A stretch of 64,000 nucleotides of DNA from Megalopta genalis (taxonomy: Eukaryota > Arthropoda > Insecta > Hymenoptera > Halictidae), in NCBI RefSeq assembly GCF_051020955.1, contig NW_027476852.1:1-64000 (forward strand). The letters are read 5' to 3'. The notes below the pieces were generated by a model that did no database searches, was not told where the DNA came from, and was given only the letters and a program-made list of their open reading frames with translations. Every line of letters starts with the position of its first letter. Position 1 is the stretch's first letter. Positions 39,617 through 50,958 of the stretch are shown here, in pieces. The position numbers and the translations under genes are program-made.

Positions 39617-41130
39617 ATGAAGCTAAACCATGTGTTTCGCATGAATTTGAAGCTAAATCATGTGTTTCGCACAGATTTGAAGCTAACTCGTTTGTTTCGC
39701 CTGCATTTGAAGCTATATCAATTATATCGCAAGTATTTGAAGCTAAATCATTTGTGTCGCATGGCATTGAAGATAAGCCTTCTACTTTGCATTGATTTGA
39801 AGCTAAATCATGTGTTTCGCACAGATTTGTAGCTAACTCGTTTGTTTCGCCTGCATTTGATGCTATATCAATTATATCGCAAGTATTTGAAGCTAAATCA
39901 TTTGTGTCGCATTGCTTTGAGGGTAAGCCTTCTACTTCGCATTAATTTGAAGATAAATCACGTGCTTCGCTTGGATTTGAAGCTAACTCGTTTGTTTCGC
40001 ATGCATTTGAAGCTATATCAATTGTATCGCAAGTATTTGAAGCTAAACCATTTGTGTCGCATGGCTTTGAAGCTAAGCCTTCTACTTCGCATTGATTTGA
40101 AGCTAAATCATGTGTTTCGCTTGGATTTGAAGCTAAGCCTTCTACTTCGCATTGATTTGGAACTAAATCATGTGTTTCGCTCGGATTTGAAGCTAACTCG
40201 TTTGTTTCGCATGCATTTGAAGCTATATCAATTGTATCGCAAGTATTTGAAGCTAAACCATTTGTGTCGCATGGCTTTGAAGCTAAGCCTTCTACTTCGC
40301 ATTGATTTGGTACTAAATCATGTGTTTCGCTTGGATTTGAAGCTAACTCGTTTGTTTCGCATGCATTTGAAGCTATATCAATTGTATCGCAAGTATTTGA
40401 AGCTAAATCATTTGTGTCGCATTGCTTTGAGGATAAGCCTTCTACTTCGCATTAATTTGAAGGTAAATCACGTGCTTCGCTTGGATTTGAAGCTAACTCG
40501 TTTGTTTCGCCTGCATTTGAGGCTATATCATTTATATCGCTAGTATGTGAAGCTAAATCATTTGTTCCGCATGGATATGAAGCTATGTCGACTACTTCGC
40601 ATTGATTTGAAACTAAATCATGTGTTTCGCATGGATTTGAAGCTAAATCATGTGTTTCGCATGGATGTGAAACTAACTCGTTTGTTTCGCCTGCATTTGA
40701 AGCTAAATTATGTTTATCACAAGTATCTGAATCTAAACCATTTGTTTCGCAAGAATATGAAGCTAAACCATGTGTTTTGCATGAATTTGAAGCTAAATCA
40801 TGTGTTTCGCACAGATTTGAAGCTAACTCGTTTGTTTCGCCTGCATTTGAAGCTATATCAATTATATCGCAAGTATTTGAAGCTAAATCATTTGTGTCGC
40901 ATGGCTTTGAAGATAAGCCTTCTACTTTGCATTAATTTGAAGGTAAATCAGGTGTTTAGCTTGGATTTGAAGGCAACTCGTTTGTTTCGCCTGCATTTGA
41001 AGCTAAATCATGTTTATCACAAGTATCTGAATCTAAACCTTTTTTTTCGCAAGAATATGAAGCTAAACCATGTGTTTCGCATGAATTTGAAGCTAAATCA
41101 TGTGTTTCGCACAGATTTGAAGCTAAACCT
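39617..41130 (+). repeat. Offset copies spaced about 1,440 bp, end of the left domain
   Basis: About 39050-39690 and 40490-41130 carry the same monomer order, offset 1,439 bp. The offset is one base short of 48 monomers because the T-run monomer near 39601 has seven T where the partner near 41039 has eight. After about 41130 the order changes abruptly to another family, so this is the right-hand edge of the left domain. Confidence 0.75.
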
Positions 41131-41155
41131 TCTACTTCGCATTGATTTGGAACTA

Positions 41156-41206
41156 AATCATGTGTTTCGCTTGGATTTGAAGGCTAACTCGTTTGTTTCG
41201 CATGCA
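41156..41206 (+). repeat. 31-bp monomer with an inserted G
   Basis: The TTTGAAGCT box reads TTTGAAGGCT at about 41176-41185, one G more than the neighbours. This moves the 30-bp register by +1 and shifts every reading frame. It lies at the junction of the left domain and the 41-43 kb family. Confidence 0.85.
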
Positions 41207-41599
41207 TTTGAAGCTGTATCAATTGTATCGCAAGTATTTGAAGCTAAATCATTTGTGTCGCATGGCTTTGAGGATAAGCCTCCTAGTTCGCATTGATTTG
41301 AAACTAAACCATGTGTTTCGCTTGGACTTGATGCCAACTCGTTTGTTTCGCCTGCATTTGAAGCTAGTTCAATTGTATCGCAAGTATTTGATGAAAAATC
41401 ATTTGTTTCGCACGGATTTGAAGCTACCTCGTTTGTTTCGCCTGCAGTTGAATCAATATCACGTATAGCGCAAGTATTTGAAGCTAAATCATTCGTTCCG
41501 CATGGATTTGAAGCTACGCCTTCTACTTCGCATTGATTTTTATCTAAATCATGAGTTTCGCTTGGATTTGATGCTAACTCGGTTGTTTCGCATGCATTT

Positions 41600-41640
41600 G
41601 AAGCTGTATCACTTATATTCGCAAGTAGTTGAAGCTAAGT
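41600..41640 (+). repeat. 31-bp monomer with an inserted T, first copy
   Basis: CTTATATTCGCAAG (41612-41625) has one T more than the common TTATATCGCAAG. The same insertion recurs near 43412-43425, where it travelled with the 1,801-bp-spaced duplication. It shifts all frames by +1. Confidence 0.85.
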
Positions 41641-43450
41641 CATTTGTTTCGCATGGATATGAAGCTAAGCCATCTACTTCGCATTGATTTGAAGCTAAAT
41701 CATGTGTCTCGCTTGATTTTAAAGCTAACTCGTTTGTTTCGCATGCGGTTGAAGCTAAATCATGTTTATCACAAGTATCTGAATCTAAACCATTTGTTTC
41801 GCAAGAATATGAAGCTAAACCATGTGTTTCGCATGCATTTGAAGCTGTATCACTTCTATCGCAGGTATTTGAAGCTAAATCATTTGTTCCGCATGGATTT
41901 GAAGCTACGCCTTCTACTTCGCATTGGTTTTTAGCTAAATTATGTCTTCCGCATGGATTTGAAGCTATCTCGTTTGTTTTGCCTGCATTTGATATTATAT
42001 CATTTGTATCGCAAGTATTTGAAGCTAAATAATTTGTTTCGCAAGAAATTTAAGCTAAATCATGTGTTTCGCATGGAATTGAAGCTACCTGGTTTGTTTC
42101 GCCTGCATTTGAAGCTAGTTCACTTGTATCGCATGGATATGAAGCTAAGCCATCTACTTCGCATTGATTTGAAGCTAAATCATGTGTCTCGCTTGATTTT
42201 AAAGCTAACTCGTTTGTTTCGCATGCGGTTGAAGCTAAATCATGTTTATCACAAGTATCTGAATCTAAACAATTTGTTTCGCAAGAATATGAAGCTAAAC
42301 CATGTGTTTCGCATGAATTTGAAGCTAAATCATGTGTTTCTCTTGGATTTGAAGCTAACTCGTTTGTTTCGCCTGCATTTGAAGCTATATCACTTATATC
42401 GCAAGTATCTGAACCTAAATCATTTGTTTCGCATGGATTTGAAGCTAAGCCGTCTACTTCGCATTGATTTGAAACTAAATCATCTGTTTTGCTTGGATTT
42501 GAATCTAACTCGTTTGTTTCGCCTGCATTTGAATCTTTATCAATTATATCGCAATTATCTGAAGCTAAATCATTTGTTTCTCATGTATGTGAAGCTAAGC
42601 CTTCTACTTCGCATTGATTTGAAACTAAACCATGTGTTTCGCTGGGATTTGAAGCTAACTCGTCTGTTTCGTCTGCATTTGAAGCTATATCATTTATATC
42701 TCAAGTATATGAAGCTAAACCATTTGTTTCGGAAGAATATGAAGCTAAACCATGTGTTTCGCCTGGATTTGAAGCTAACTCGTTTGTTTCGCCTGCATTT
42801 GAAGCTAGTTCACTTGTATCGCAAGTATTTGATGAAAAATCATTTGTTTCGCCTGCGTTTGAAGCTATATCAATTATATCGCAAGTATGTGAAGCTAAAT
42901 CATTTGTTTCGCATGGATTTGAATCTAAGCCTTCTACTTCGCATTGATTTGAAACTAAATCATGTGTTTCGCTTGGATTTGAAGCTAACTCGTTTGTTTC
43001 GCCTGCATTTGATATTATATCATTTGTATCGCAAGTATTTGAAGCTAAATCATTTGTGTCGCATGGCTTTGAGGATAAGCCTCCTAGTTCGCATTGATTT
43101 GAAACTAAACCATGTGTTTCGCTTGGACTTGATGCTAACTCGTTTGTTTCGCCTGCATTTGAAGCTAGTTCACTTGTATCGCAAGTATTTGATGAAAAAT
43201 CATTTGTTTCGCATGGATTTGAAGCTACCTCGTTTGTTTCGCCTGCAGTTGAATCAATATCACGTATATCGCAAGTATTTGAAGCTAAATCATTCGTTCC
43301 GCATGGATTTGAAGCTACGCCTTCTACTTCGCATTGATTTTTATCTAAATCATGAGTTTCGCTTGCATTTGATGCTAACTCGGTTGTTTCGCATGCATTT
43401 GAAGCTGTATCACTTATATTCGCAAGTAGTTGAAGCTAAGTCATTTGTTT

Positions 43451-46400
43451 CGCATGGATATGAAGCTAAGCCATCTACTTCGCATTGATTTGAAGCTAAA
43501 TCATGTGTCACGCTTGATTTTAAAGCTAACTCGTTTGTTTCGTATGCGGTTGAAGCTAAATCATGTTTATCACAAGTATCTGAATCTAAACCATTTGTTT
43601 CGCAAGAATATGAAGCTAAACCATGTGTTTCGCATGCATTTGAAGCTATATCACTTCTATCGCAGGTATTTGAAGCTAAATCATTTGTTCCGCATGGATT
43701 TGAAGCTACGCCTTCTACTTCGCATTGGTTTTTAGCTAAATCATGTCTTCCGCATGGATTTGAAGCTATCTCGTTTGTTTTGCCTGCATTTGATATTATA
43801 TCATTTGTATCGCAAGTATTTGAAGCTAAATAATTTGTTTCGCAAGAAATTTAAGCTAAATCATGTGTTTCGCATGGAATTGAAGCTACCTGGTTTGTTT
43901 CGCCTGCATTTGAAGCTAGTTCACTTGTATCGCAAGTATTTGAAGAAAAATCATTTGTTTCGCATGGATATGAAGCTAAGCCATCTACTTCGCATTGATT
44001 TGAAGCTAAATCATGTGCCTCGCTTGATTTTAAAGCTAACTCGTTTGTTTCGCATGCGGTTGAAGCTAAATCATGTTTATCACAAGTATCTGAATCTAAC
44101 CCATTTGTTTCGCAAGAATATGAAGCTAAACCATGTGTTTCGCATGAATTTGAAGCTAAATCATGTGTTTCTCTTGGATTTGAAGCTAACTCCTTTGTTT
44201 CGCCTGCATTTGAAGCTATATCACTTATATCGCAAGTATCTGAACCTAAATCATTTGTTTCGCATGGATTTGAAGCTAAGCCTTCTACTTCGCATTGATT
44301 TGAAACTAAATCATCTGTTTTGCTTGGATTTGAATCTAACTCGTTTGTTTCGCCTGCATTTGAAGCTTTATCAATTATATCGCAATTATCTGAAGCTAAA
44401 TCATTTGTTTCTCATGTATGTGAAGCTAAGCCTTCTACTTCGCATTGATTTGAAACTAAACCATGTGTTTCGCTGGGATTTGAAGCTAACTCGTTTGTTT
44501 CGCCTGCATTTGAAGCTAAATCAATTATATCGCAAGTATTTGAAGCTGAATCATTTGTGTCGCATGGCTTTGAGGATAAGCCTTCTACTTCGCATTAATT
44601 TGAAGGTAAATCATTTGTGTCGCATGGCTTTGAGGATAAGCCTCCTACTTCGCATTGATTTGGAACTAAATCATGTGTTTCGCTTGGATTTGAAGCTAAC
44701 TCGTTTGTTTCGCATGCATTTGAAGCTATATCAATTGTATCGCAAGTATTTGAAGCTAAACCATTTGTGTCGCATGGCTTTGAAGCTAAGCCTTCTACTT
44801 CGCATTGATTTGAAGCAAAAGCATGTGTTTCGCACAGATTTGAAGCTAACTCGTTTGTTTCGCCTGCATTTGATGCTATATCAATTATATCGCAAGTATT
44901 TGAAGCTAAATCATTTGTGACGCATGGCTTTGAGAATAAGCCTTCTACTTCGCATTAATTTGAAGGAATATCATGTGTTTCGCTTGGATTTGAAGCTAAA
45001 CCTCCTACTTCGCATTGATTTGGTACTAAATCATGTGTATCGCTTGGATTTGAAGCTAACTCGTTTGTTTCGCATGCATTTGAAGCTATATCAATTGTAT
45101 CGCAAGTATTTGAAGCTAAATCATTTGTGTCGCATTGCTTTGAGGATAAGCCTTCTACTTCGCATTAATTTGAAGGTAAATCACGTGCTTCGCTTGGATT
45201 TGAAGCTAACTCGTTTGTTTCGCCTGCATTTGAGGCTATATCATTTATATCGCTAGTATGTGCAGCTAAATCATTTGTTCCGCATGGATATGAAGCTATG
45301 TCGACTACTTCGCATTGATTTGAAACTAAATCATGTGTTTCGCATGGATTTGAATCTAAATCATGTGTTTCGCATGGATGTGAAACTAACTCGTTTGTTT
45401 CGCCTGCATTTGAAGCTAAATTATGTTTATCACAAGTATCTGAATCTAAACCATTTGTTTCGCAAGAATATGAAGCTAAACCATGTGTTTCGCATGAATT
45501 TGAAGCTAAATCATGTGTTTTGCACAGATTTGAAGCTAACTCGTTTGTTTCGCCTGCATTTGAAGCTATATCAATTATATCGCAAGTATTTGAAGCTAAA
45601 TCATTTGTGTCGCATGGCTTTGAAGATAAGCCTCCTACTTTGCATTAATTTGAAGGTAAATCAGGTGTTTAGCTTGGATTTGACGGCAACTCGTTTGTTT
45701 CGCCTGCATTTGAAGCTAAATCATGTTTATCACAAGTATCTGAATCTAAACCTTTTTTTCCGCAAGAATATGAAGCTAAACCATGTGTTTCGCATGAATT
45801 TGAAGCTAAATCATCTGTTTCGCACAGATTTGAAGCTAACTCGTTTGTTTCGCCTGCATTTGATATTATATCATTTGTATCGCAAGTATTTGAAGCTAAA
45901 TCATTTGTGTCGCATGGCTTTGAGGATAAGCCTCCTAGTTCGCATTGATTTGAAACTAAACCATGTGTTTCGCTTGGACTTGATGCTAACTCGTTTGTTT
46001 CGCCTGCATTTGAAGCTAGTTCACTTGTATCGCAAGTATTTGATGAAAAATCATTTGTTTCGCATGGATATGAAGCTAAGCCATCTACTTCGCATTGATT
46101 TGAAGCTAAATCATGTGTCACGCTTGATTTTAAAGCTAACTCGTTTGTTTCGTATGCGGTTGAAGCTAAATCATGTTTATCACAAGTATCTGAATCTAAA
46201 CCATTTGTTTCGCAAGAATATGAAGCTAAACCATGTGTTTCGCATGCATTTGAAGCTATATCACTTCTATCGCAGGTATTTGAAGCTAAATCATTTGTTC
46301 CGCATGGATTTGAAGCTACGCCTTCTACTTCGCATTGGTTTTTAGCTAAATCATGTCTTCCGCATGGATTTGAAGCTATCTCGTTTGTTTTGCCTGCATT

Positions 46401-48424
46401 TGATATTATATCATTTGTATCGCAAGTATTTGAAGCTAAATAATTTGTTTCGCAAGAAATTTAAGCTAAATCATGTGTTTCGCATGGAATTGAAGCTACC
46501 TGGTTTGTTTCGCCTGCATTTGAAGCTAGTTCACTTGTATCGCAAGTATTTGAAGAAAAATCATTTGTTTCGCATGGATATGAAGCTAAGCCATCTACTT
46601 CGCATTGATTTGAAGCTAAATCATGTGCCTCGCTTGATTTTAAAGCTAACTCGTTTGTTTCGCATGCGGTTGAAGCTAAATCATGTTTATCACAAGTATC
46701 TGAATCTAACCCATTTGTTTCGCAAGAATATGAAGCTAAACCATGTGTTTCGCATGAATTTGAAGCTAAATCATGTGTTTCTCTTGGATTTGAAGCTAAC
46801 TCCTTTGTTTCGCCTGCATTTGAAGCTATATCACTTATATCGCAAGTATCTGAACCTAAATCATTTGTTTCGCATGGATTTGAAGCTAAGCCTTCTACTT
46901 CGCATTGATTTGAAACTAAATCATCTGTTTTGCTTGGATTTGAATCTAACTCGTTTGTTTCGCCTGCATTTGAAGCTTTATCAATTATATCGCAATTATC
47001 TGAAGCTAAATCATTTGTTTCTCATGTATGTGAAGCTAAGCCTTCTACTTCGCATTGATTTGAAACTAAACCATGTGTTTCGCTGGGATTTGAAGCTAAC
47101 TCGTTTGTTTCGCCTGCATTTGAAGCTAAATCAATTATATCGCAAGTATTTGAAGCTGAATCATTTGTGTCGCATGGCTTTGAGGATAAGCCTTCTACTT
47201 CGCATTAATTTGAAGGTAAATCATTTGTGTCGCATGGCTTTGAGGATAAGCCTCCTACTTCGCATTGATTTGGAACTAAATCATGTGTTTCGCTTGGATT
47301 TGAAGCTAACTCGTTTGTTTCGCATGCATTTGAAGCTATATCAATTGTATCGCAAGTATTTGAAGCTAAACCATTTGTGTCGCATGGCTTTGAAGCTAAG
47401 CCTTCTACTTCGCTTTGATTTGAAGCAAAAGCATGTGTTTCGCACAGATTTGAAGCTAACTCGTTTGTTTCGCCTGCATTTGATGCTATATCAATTATAT
47501 CGCAAGTATTTGAAGCTAAATCATTTGTGACGCATGGCTTTGAGAATAAGCCTTCTACTTCGCATTAATTTGAAGGAATATCATGTGTTTCGCTTGGATT
47601 TGAAGCTAAACCTCCTACTTCGCATTGATTTGGTACTAAATCATGTGTTTCGCTTGGATTTGAAGCTAACTCGTTTGTTTCGCATGCATTTGAAGCTATA
47701 TCAATTGTATCGCAAGTATTTGAAGCTAAATCATTTGTGTCGCATTGCTTTGAGGATAAGCCTTCTACTTCGCATTAATTTGAAGGTAAATCACGTGCTT
47801 CGCTTGGATTTGAAGCTAACTCGTTTGTTTCGCCTGCATTTGAGGCTATATCATTTATATCGCTAGTATGTGCAGCTAAATCATTTGTTCCGCATGGATA
47901 TGAAGCTATGTCGACTACTTCGCATTGATTTGAAACTAAATCATGTGTTTCGCATGGATTTGAATCTAAATCATGTGTTTCGCATGGATGTGAAACTAAC
48001 TCGTTTGTTTCGCCTGCATTTGAAGCTAAATTATGTTTATCACAAGTATCTGAATCTAAACCATTTGTTTCGCAAGAATATGAAGCTAAACCATGTGTTT
48101 CGCATGAATTTGAAGCTAAATCATGTGTTTTGCACAGATTTGAAGCTAACTCGTTTGTTTCGCCTGCATTTGAAGCTATATCAATTATATCGCAAGTATT
48201 TGAAGCTAAATCATTTGTGTCGCATGGCTTTGAAGATAAGCCTCCTACTTTGCATTAATTTGAAGGTAAATCAGGTGTTTAGCTTGGATTTGACGGCAAC
48301 TCGTTTGTTTCGCCTGCATTTGAAGCTAAATCATGTTTATCACAAGTATCTGAATCTAAACCTTTTTTTCCGCAAGAATATGAAGCTAAACCATGTGTTT
48401 CGCATGAATTTGAAGCTAAATCAT
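43451..48424 (+). repeat. Tandem segmental duplication, period 2,610 bp
   Basis: About 43451-46060 is followed by its copy 46061-48424, offset exactly 2,610 bp (87 monomers). Shared private alleles include TCATGTGTCACGC (43501 and 46111), AATTTAAGCTAAATC (43848 and 46458) and GTGTGACGCATGG-type changes near 44917 and 47527. The copies diverge near 45815/48425. Differences are few, for example TCGCTTTGATTTG near 47410 against TCGCATTGATTTG near 44800. The unit joins monomers of the 41-43 kb family to left-domain HOR monomers, so it formed across a family boundary. Confidence 0.88.
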
Positions 48425-48974
48425 GTGTTTCGCACAGATTTGAAGCTAACTCGTTTGTTTCGCCTGCATTTGATGCTATATCAATTATATCGCAAGTATT
48501 TGAAGCTAAATCATTTGTGTCGCATGGCTTTGAGAATAAGCCTTCTACTTCGCATTAATTTGAAGGAATATCATGTGTTTCGCTTGGATTTGAAGCTAAA
48601 CCTTCTACTTCGCATTGATTTGGTACTAAATCATGTGGTTCGCATGGATTTGAAGCTAAATCATGTGTTTCGCACAGATTTGAAGCTAACTCGTTTATTT
48701 CGCCTGCATTTGAAGCTATATCAGTTATATCGCAAGTATTTGAAGCTAAATCATTTGTGTCGCATGGCTTTGAGGATAAGCCTCCTACTTCGCATTGATT
48801 TGAAACTAAACCATGTGTTTCGCTTGGATTTGAAGCTAACTCGTTTGTTTCGCCTGCATTTGAAGCTATATCATTTGTATCGCAAGTATATGAAGCTAAA
48901 TCATTTGTGTTGCATGGCTTTGAAGCTAACTCGTTTCTTTCGCCTGCATTGAAGCTATATCACTTCTATCGCAA

Positions 48975-50958
48975 GTATTTGAAGCTAAAACATTTGTGTC
49001 GCATCGATTTGAAGCTAAACCCTCTACTTCGCATTGATTTGGAACTAAATCATGTGTTTCGCTTGGATTTGAAGCTAACTCGTTTGTTTCGCATGCATTT
49101 GAAGCTATATCATTTATATCGCAAATATATGAAGCTAAACCATTTGTTTCGCAAGAATATGAAGCTAAACCATGTGTTTCGCATGAATTTGAAGCTAAAT
49201 CATGTGTTTCGCACCGATTTGAAGCTAACTCGTTTGTTTCGCCCTTATTTGAAGCAATATCATTTATATCGCAAGTCTGTGAAGCTAAATCATTTGTTTC
49301 GCATGGAGTTGAAGCTAAGGCTTCTACTTCGCATTGATTTGACACTAAATCATGTGTTTCGCTTGGATTTGAAGCTAACTCGTTTGTTTCGCCTGCATTT
49401 GATGCTGTATCAATTATCAATTATATCGCAAGTATTTGAAGCTAAATCATTTGTGTCGCATGGCTTAGAAGCTAAATCGTTTGTTTCGCCTGCATTGAAG
49501 CTATATCATTTATATCGCAAGTATATGAAGCTAAACCATTTGTTTCGGAAGAATATGAAACTAAACCATGTGTTTCGCCTGGATTTGAAGCTAACTCGTT
49601 TGTTTCGCCTGCGTTTGAGGCTATATCATTTATATCGCTAGTATGTGAAGCTAAATCATTTGTTCCGCATGGATATGAAGCTATGTCGACTACTTCGCAT
49701 TGATTTGAAACTAAATCATGTGTTTCGCTTGGATTTGAAGCTAACTCGTTTGTTTCGCCTGCATTTGAAGCTATATCAATTATATCGCAAGTATTTGAAG
49801 CTAAATCATTTGTGTCGCATGGCTTTGAAGATAAGCCTTCTACTTTGCATTAATTTAAAGGTAAATCAGGTGTTTAGCTTGGATTTGAAGGCAACTCGTT
49901 TGTTTCGCCTGCTTTTGAAGCTAAATTATGTTTATCACAAGAATATGAAGCTAAACCATATGTTACGCATGAATTTGAATCTAAATCATTTTTCTCCCAT
50001 GGAATTGATGCTAAATCATGTGTTTCGCATGGATTTGAAGCTAAGCCTTCTATGTCGCATTGGTTTGTATCTAAATTATGTGTTTCCCCTGCATTTGAAG
50101 CTAAATAATGTTTATCACAATTATCGGAATCTAAACCATTTGTTTCGCAAGAATATGAAGCTAAACCATGTGTTTCGCATGAATTAGAAGCTGACTCATG
50201 TGTTTCACATAGATTTGAGGCTAACTCGTTTATTTCGCCTGCATTTGAAGCTATATCAATTATATCGCAAGTATTTGAAGCTAAAACATTTGTGTCGCAT
50301 CGATTTGAAGCTAAACCCTCTACTTCGCATTGATTTGGAACTAAATCATGTGTTTCGCTTGGATTTGAAGCAAACTCGTTTGTTTCGCATGCATTTGAAG
50401 CTATATCATTTATATCGCAAATATATGAAGCTAAACCATATGTTTCGCAAGAATATGAAGCTAAACCATGTGTTTCGCATGAATTTGAAGCTAAATCATG
50501 TGTTTCGCACAGATTTGAAGCTAACTCGTTTGTTTCGCCCTTATTTGAAGCAATATCATTTATATCGCAAGTCTGTGAAGCTAAATCATTTGTTTCGCAT
50601 GGAGTTGAAGCTAAGGCTTCTACTTCGCATTGATTTGACACTAAATCATGTGTTTCGCTTGGATTTGAAGCTAACTCGTTTGTTTCGCCTGCATTTGATG
50701 CTGTATCAATTATCAATTATATCGCAAGTATTTGAAGCTAAATCATTTGTGTCGCATGGCTTAGAAGCTAAATCGTTTGTTTCGCCTGCATTGAAGCTAT
50801 ATCATTTATATCGCAAGTATATGAAGCTAAACCATTTGTTTCGGAAGAATATGAAACTAAACCATGTGTTTCGCCTGGATTTGAAGCTAACTCGTTTGTT
50901 TCGCCTGCGTTTGAGGCTATATCATTTATATCGCTAGTATGTGAAGCTAAATCATTTG
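48975..50958 (+). repeat. Segmental duplication, spacing 1,296 bp
   Basis: 48975-49662 matches 50271-50958. The 1,296-bp offset equals 43 monomers plus seven bases minus one: each period contains a 37-bp monomer (seven-base insertion) and one 29-bp monomer. The edges are a GTGTCGCATCGATTTG monomer on the left and the GCTAGTATGTGAAG monomer on the right. Between the copies lies 49860-50270, part of the diverged set. Confidence 0.85.
49396..49442 (+). repeat. 37-bp monomer with a duplicated CAATTAT
   Basis: The variable part reads GTATCAATTATCAATTATAT, in which the seven-base string CAATTAT occurs twice in direct succession; neighbouring monomers have it once. The same event is seen at about 50697-50733, carried by the 1,296-bp-spaced duplication. 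A slippage duplication within a monomer is the simplest origin. Confidence 0.9.

Larger units (their letters stand above)
41144..43450 (+). repeat. Distinct monomer family block
   Basis: Monomers here keep the 30-bp frame and the two conserved boxes. They use alleles rare or absent to the left, including GATGAAAAATCATTTG, GAAGCTACCTCG, GAATCAATATCACG, TTTTTATCTAAATC, GATATTATATC and TTAAAGCTAACTC. About 41629-42110 is duplicated at 43430-43910 (offset 1,801 bp). Monomer order is less regular than in the 150-bp HOR domains. It looks like a neighbouring, older family that was later swept into the 43-48 kb duplication. Confidence 0.82.
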
